Part shown: piece after piece, positions 5,204 to 6,667 of the stretch
Position numbering within the stretch: position 1 is the stretch's first letter
Layout of the letters: the number at the start of each line of letters is the position of its first letter
Source of the DNA: Planctomycetaceae bacterium
GTDB taxonomy: Bacteria; Planctomycetota; Planctomycetia; Planctomycetales; Planctomycetaceae
Length of the DNA stretch: 6,667 nucleotides
Direction: 5' to 3'
Assembly: GCA_029259875.1 (NCBI GenBank)
Contig: JAJDEK010000255.1
Coordinates: 1-6,667, forward strand
Translations under genes and position numbers: made by a program
Notes under the pieces: generated by a model
The model's input: the letters and a program-made list of their open reading frames with translations, nothing else
The model's database searches: none
What the model was told of the DNA's origin: nothing

Positions 5204-6592
5204 ATGCTGCATGGCAAAAAGAACCTAAGCGATACAGATCCAGCTTCAATGTTGACCCCCGCTTATGGTAGTCGGTCTATAAGTGAGCCTGTCCCTAAGT
5301 ACCGAATGCCCGAAGAAGGTCTCCCTCCCAAAGTCGCCTACAATTTAGTACGCGATGAATTGATGCTTGATGGAAACTCGCGGCTCAATCTAGCTACGTT
5401 TGTCACCACATGGATGGAAGACGAAGCGCGGCAGCTCATGTCGGAAACCTTCGACAAGAATATGATTGATAAAGACGAATACCCGCAAACCGCAGAAATT
5501 GAATTGCGATGTACCAACATGCTGGCCAAGCTATGGAATGCGCCTCAAGATGAAGAAACGGTAGGCTGTTCGACAATTGGTTCCAGTGAGGCGTCCATGT
5601 TGGGAGGCATGGCTTTAAAATGGAACTGGCGTAAACGGCGCGAAGCGCAAGGAAAATCAGCAGACAAGCCCAATATGGTAATGGGCATTAATGTGCAGGT
5701 TTGCTGGGAGAAATTTTGCCGCTATTGGGAAATTGAACCGCGATTTGTTCCCATGGAAGGAGACCGTTACTGCCTGAATGCAGAGGAAGCGTTAAAACTG
5801 GTCGATGAGAACACAATCGGAGTTGTGGTCATTATGGGCAGCACCTTTGATGGCAGGTATGAAAATGTCAAAGAAGTCAACGACGCCTTGGTAGAACTTA
5901 ATGCTAAAAACGGTTGGGAGATTCCCATTCATGTCGACGCCGCCAGTGGTGGCTTTGTCGCTCCGTTTTTACAACCAGATTTAGAATGGGATTTCAGACT
6001 GCCGCTTGTGAAATCGATCAACACATCCGGACATAAATTTGGACTGGTTTATCCTGGCGTTGGTTGGATTATCTGGAGAGACAAAGCCGAACTCCCTGAA
6101 GAATTGATTTTCCACTGCAATTATCTTGGAGGTGACTTGCCTAATTTTGCTTTGAATTTTTCACGGCCCGGGAATCAGGTTGTCGCACAATACTACAATT
6201 TTTTGAGACTGGGATATGAAGGCTATCGCAGTATTCACCAAGCTTCACAAGATGTCGCTTTATATCTCTCTTCTGGAATCGCAGATCTGGGGCCTTTCCA
6301 ATTAATCTCAGATGGCAGTTCCATACCCGTCTTCGCTTTCAGCACTAATGAAAAAGCGAACTTCAGTGTATTCGATATTTCAAACAAATTGCGCGAGCGA
6401 GGCTGGTTAGTTCCCGCTTATACATTCCCTAAAAATCGAGAAGACCTTGCAGTGCTGCGCTGCGTCTGTAAAGAAGGTTTTACCAGAGACATGGCAGACA
6501 TGCTGCTCCTTGATATGCAACATGCGATCGACTATTTTACCTCACACCCCAACCACAGTCCGGAGCTGAAAGGGTCAGGGTTTCATCATTAA
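5204..6592 (+). CDS. gadB: Glutamate decarboxylase (PLP-dependent, GadB/plant GAD type)
   Basis: Converts L-glutamate to GABA and CO2, consuming a proton; in bacteria this serves acid resistance or feeds GABA metabolism. At 462 residues it nearly equals E. coli GadB (466) and aligns throughout. Seen directly: NLATFVTTW (62-70, substrate region), IDKDEYPQ (88-95), GSSEASMLGG (126-135, PLP phosphate contact), HVDAASGGF (243-251, with Asp245 expected to contact the PLP ring nitrogen), and SGHKFG (275-280) with Lys278 as the Schiff-base lysine. NFSRPGNQVVAQYYNFLRLG (318-337) is also family-typical. The protein ends in FHH; His462 aligns with GadB His465, which blocks the active site at neutral pH. 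No plant-type calmodulin-binding tail is present. AGGGAG (5192-5197) lies six bases before the ATG. No GABA antiporter gene (gadC) is within the window. No terminator is visible in the 75 bases after the stop. Confidence 0.96.
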   Translation: MLHGKKNLSDTDPASMLTPAYGSRSISEPVPKYRMPEEGLPPKVAYNLVRDELMLDGNSRLNLATFVTTWMEDEARQLMSETFDKNMIDKDEYPQTAEIELRCTNMLAKLWNAPQDEETVGCSTIGSSEASMLGGMALKWNWRKRREAQGKSADKPNMVMGINVQVCWEKFCRYWEIEPRFVPMEGDRYCLNAEEALKLVDENTIGVVVIMGSTFDGRYENVKEVNDALVELNAKNGWEIPIHVDAASGGFVAPFLQPDLEWDFRLPLVKSINTSGHKFGLVYPGVGWIIWRDKAELPEELIFHCNYLGGDLPNFALNFSRPGNQVVAQYYNFLRLGYEGYRSIHQASQDVALYLSSGIADLGPFQLISDGSSIPVFAFSTNEKANFSVFDISNKLRERGWLVPAYTFPKNREDLAVLRCVCKEGFTRDMADMLLLDMQHAIDYFTSHPNHSPELKGSGFHH

Positions 6593-6667
6593 GAAATGAG
6601 AAATCGCTTCTAGATATCCCTCTCTATTTGGAAACAATAATACCAATCACTTGTTAATAGTAAGGAA

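Noticed and set aside
6593..6667. Terminator or new gene after the decarboxylase
   Set aside because: No stable stem with a T-tract and no start with a ribosome binding site was seen in the remaining 75 bases.

Overview
The window looks like a piece of a planctomycete chromosome, possibly from a Gimesia- or Rubinisphaera-like marine lineage. This is inferred from the style of the proteins, the moderate GC content and the long non-coding gaps; no marker gene proves it. All four confident genes and the small membrane-protein gene lie on the + strand. No tRNA, rRNA, CRISPR array, insertion sequence or attachment site was seen.

Layout. Positions 1-454 hold no supportable gene; the first ~60 bases are clearly more GC-rich than the rest and may be the edge of a neighbouring gene. 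Positions 455-868 encode a small secreted protein very rich in Tyr, Asn and Arg, closed by a clear intrinsic terminator (913-944). Positions 869-1530 form a 660-base gap with a second terminator-like hairpin (1048-1071), a plausible promoter (about 1093-1122) and then about 400 bases before the next gene that carry four long-range or local inverted repeats and a perfect 12-base palindrome. This is the most interesting non-coding stretch. Positions 1531-3312 encode the catalytic subunit of acetohydroxyacid synthase (first shared step of Val/Leu/Ile synthesis). It resembles the plant/cyanobacterial form, starts with GTG, and has no regulatory subunit gene beside it. Fifty bases later comes a 67-residue membrane protein (3363-3566), followed by a strong hairpin without a U-tract (3575-3604). 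Positions 3657-5090 encode an uncharacterised cytoplasmic protein that looks like a glycoside-hydrolase-type TIM barrel. Positions 5204-6592 encode a PLP-dependent glutamate decarboxylase of the E. coli GadB/plant GAD type, complete with the C-terminal histidine linked to pH control in GadB. The last 75 bases are non-coding.

How the genes fit together. The synthase and the small membrane protein could be co-transcribed. The barrel protein and the decarboxylase are spaced widely enough (113 bases, with a hairpin) that they may be independent units. No single pathway clearly unites the window: it contains branched-chain amino acid synthesis, glutamate to GABA conversion (acid resistance or GABA metabolism), a probable carbohydrate-active protein and a secreted low-complexity protein. 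I found no convincing defence or mobile system. The best leads for something undescribed are the structured leader before the synthase, the orphan Tyr/Asn/Arg-rich secreted protein and the TIM-barrel protein of unknown substrate.
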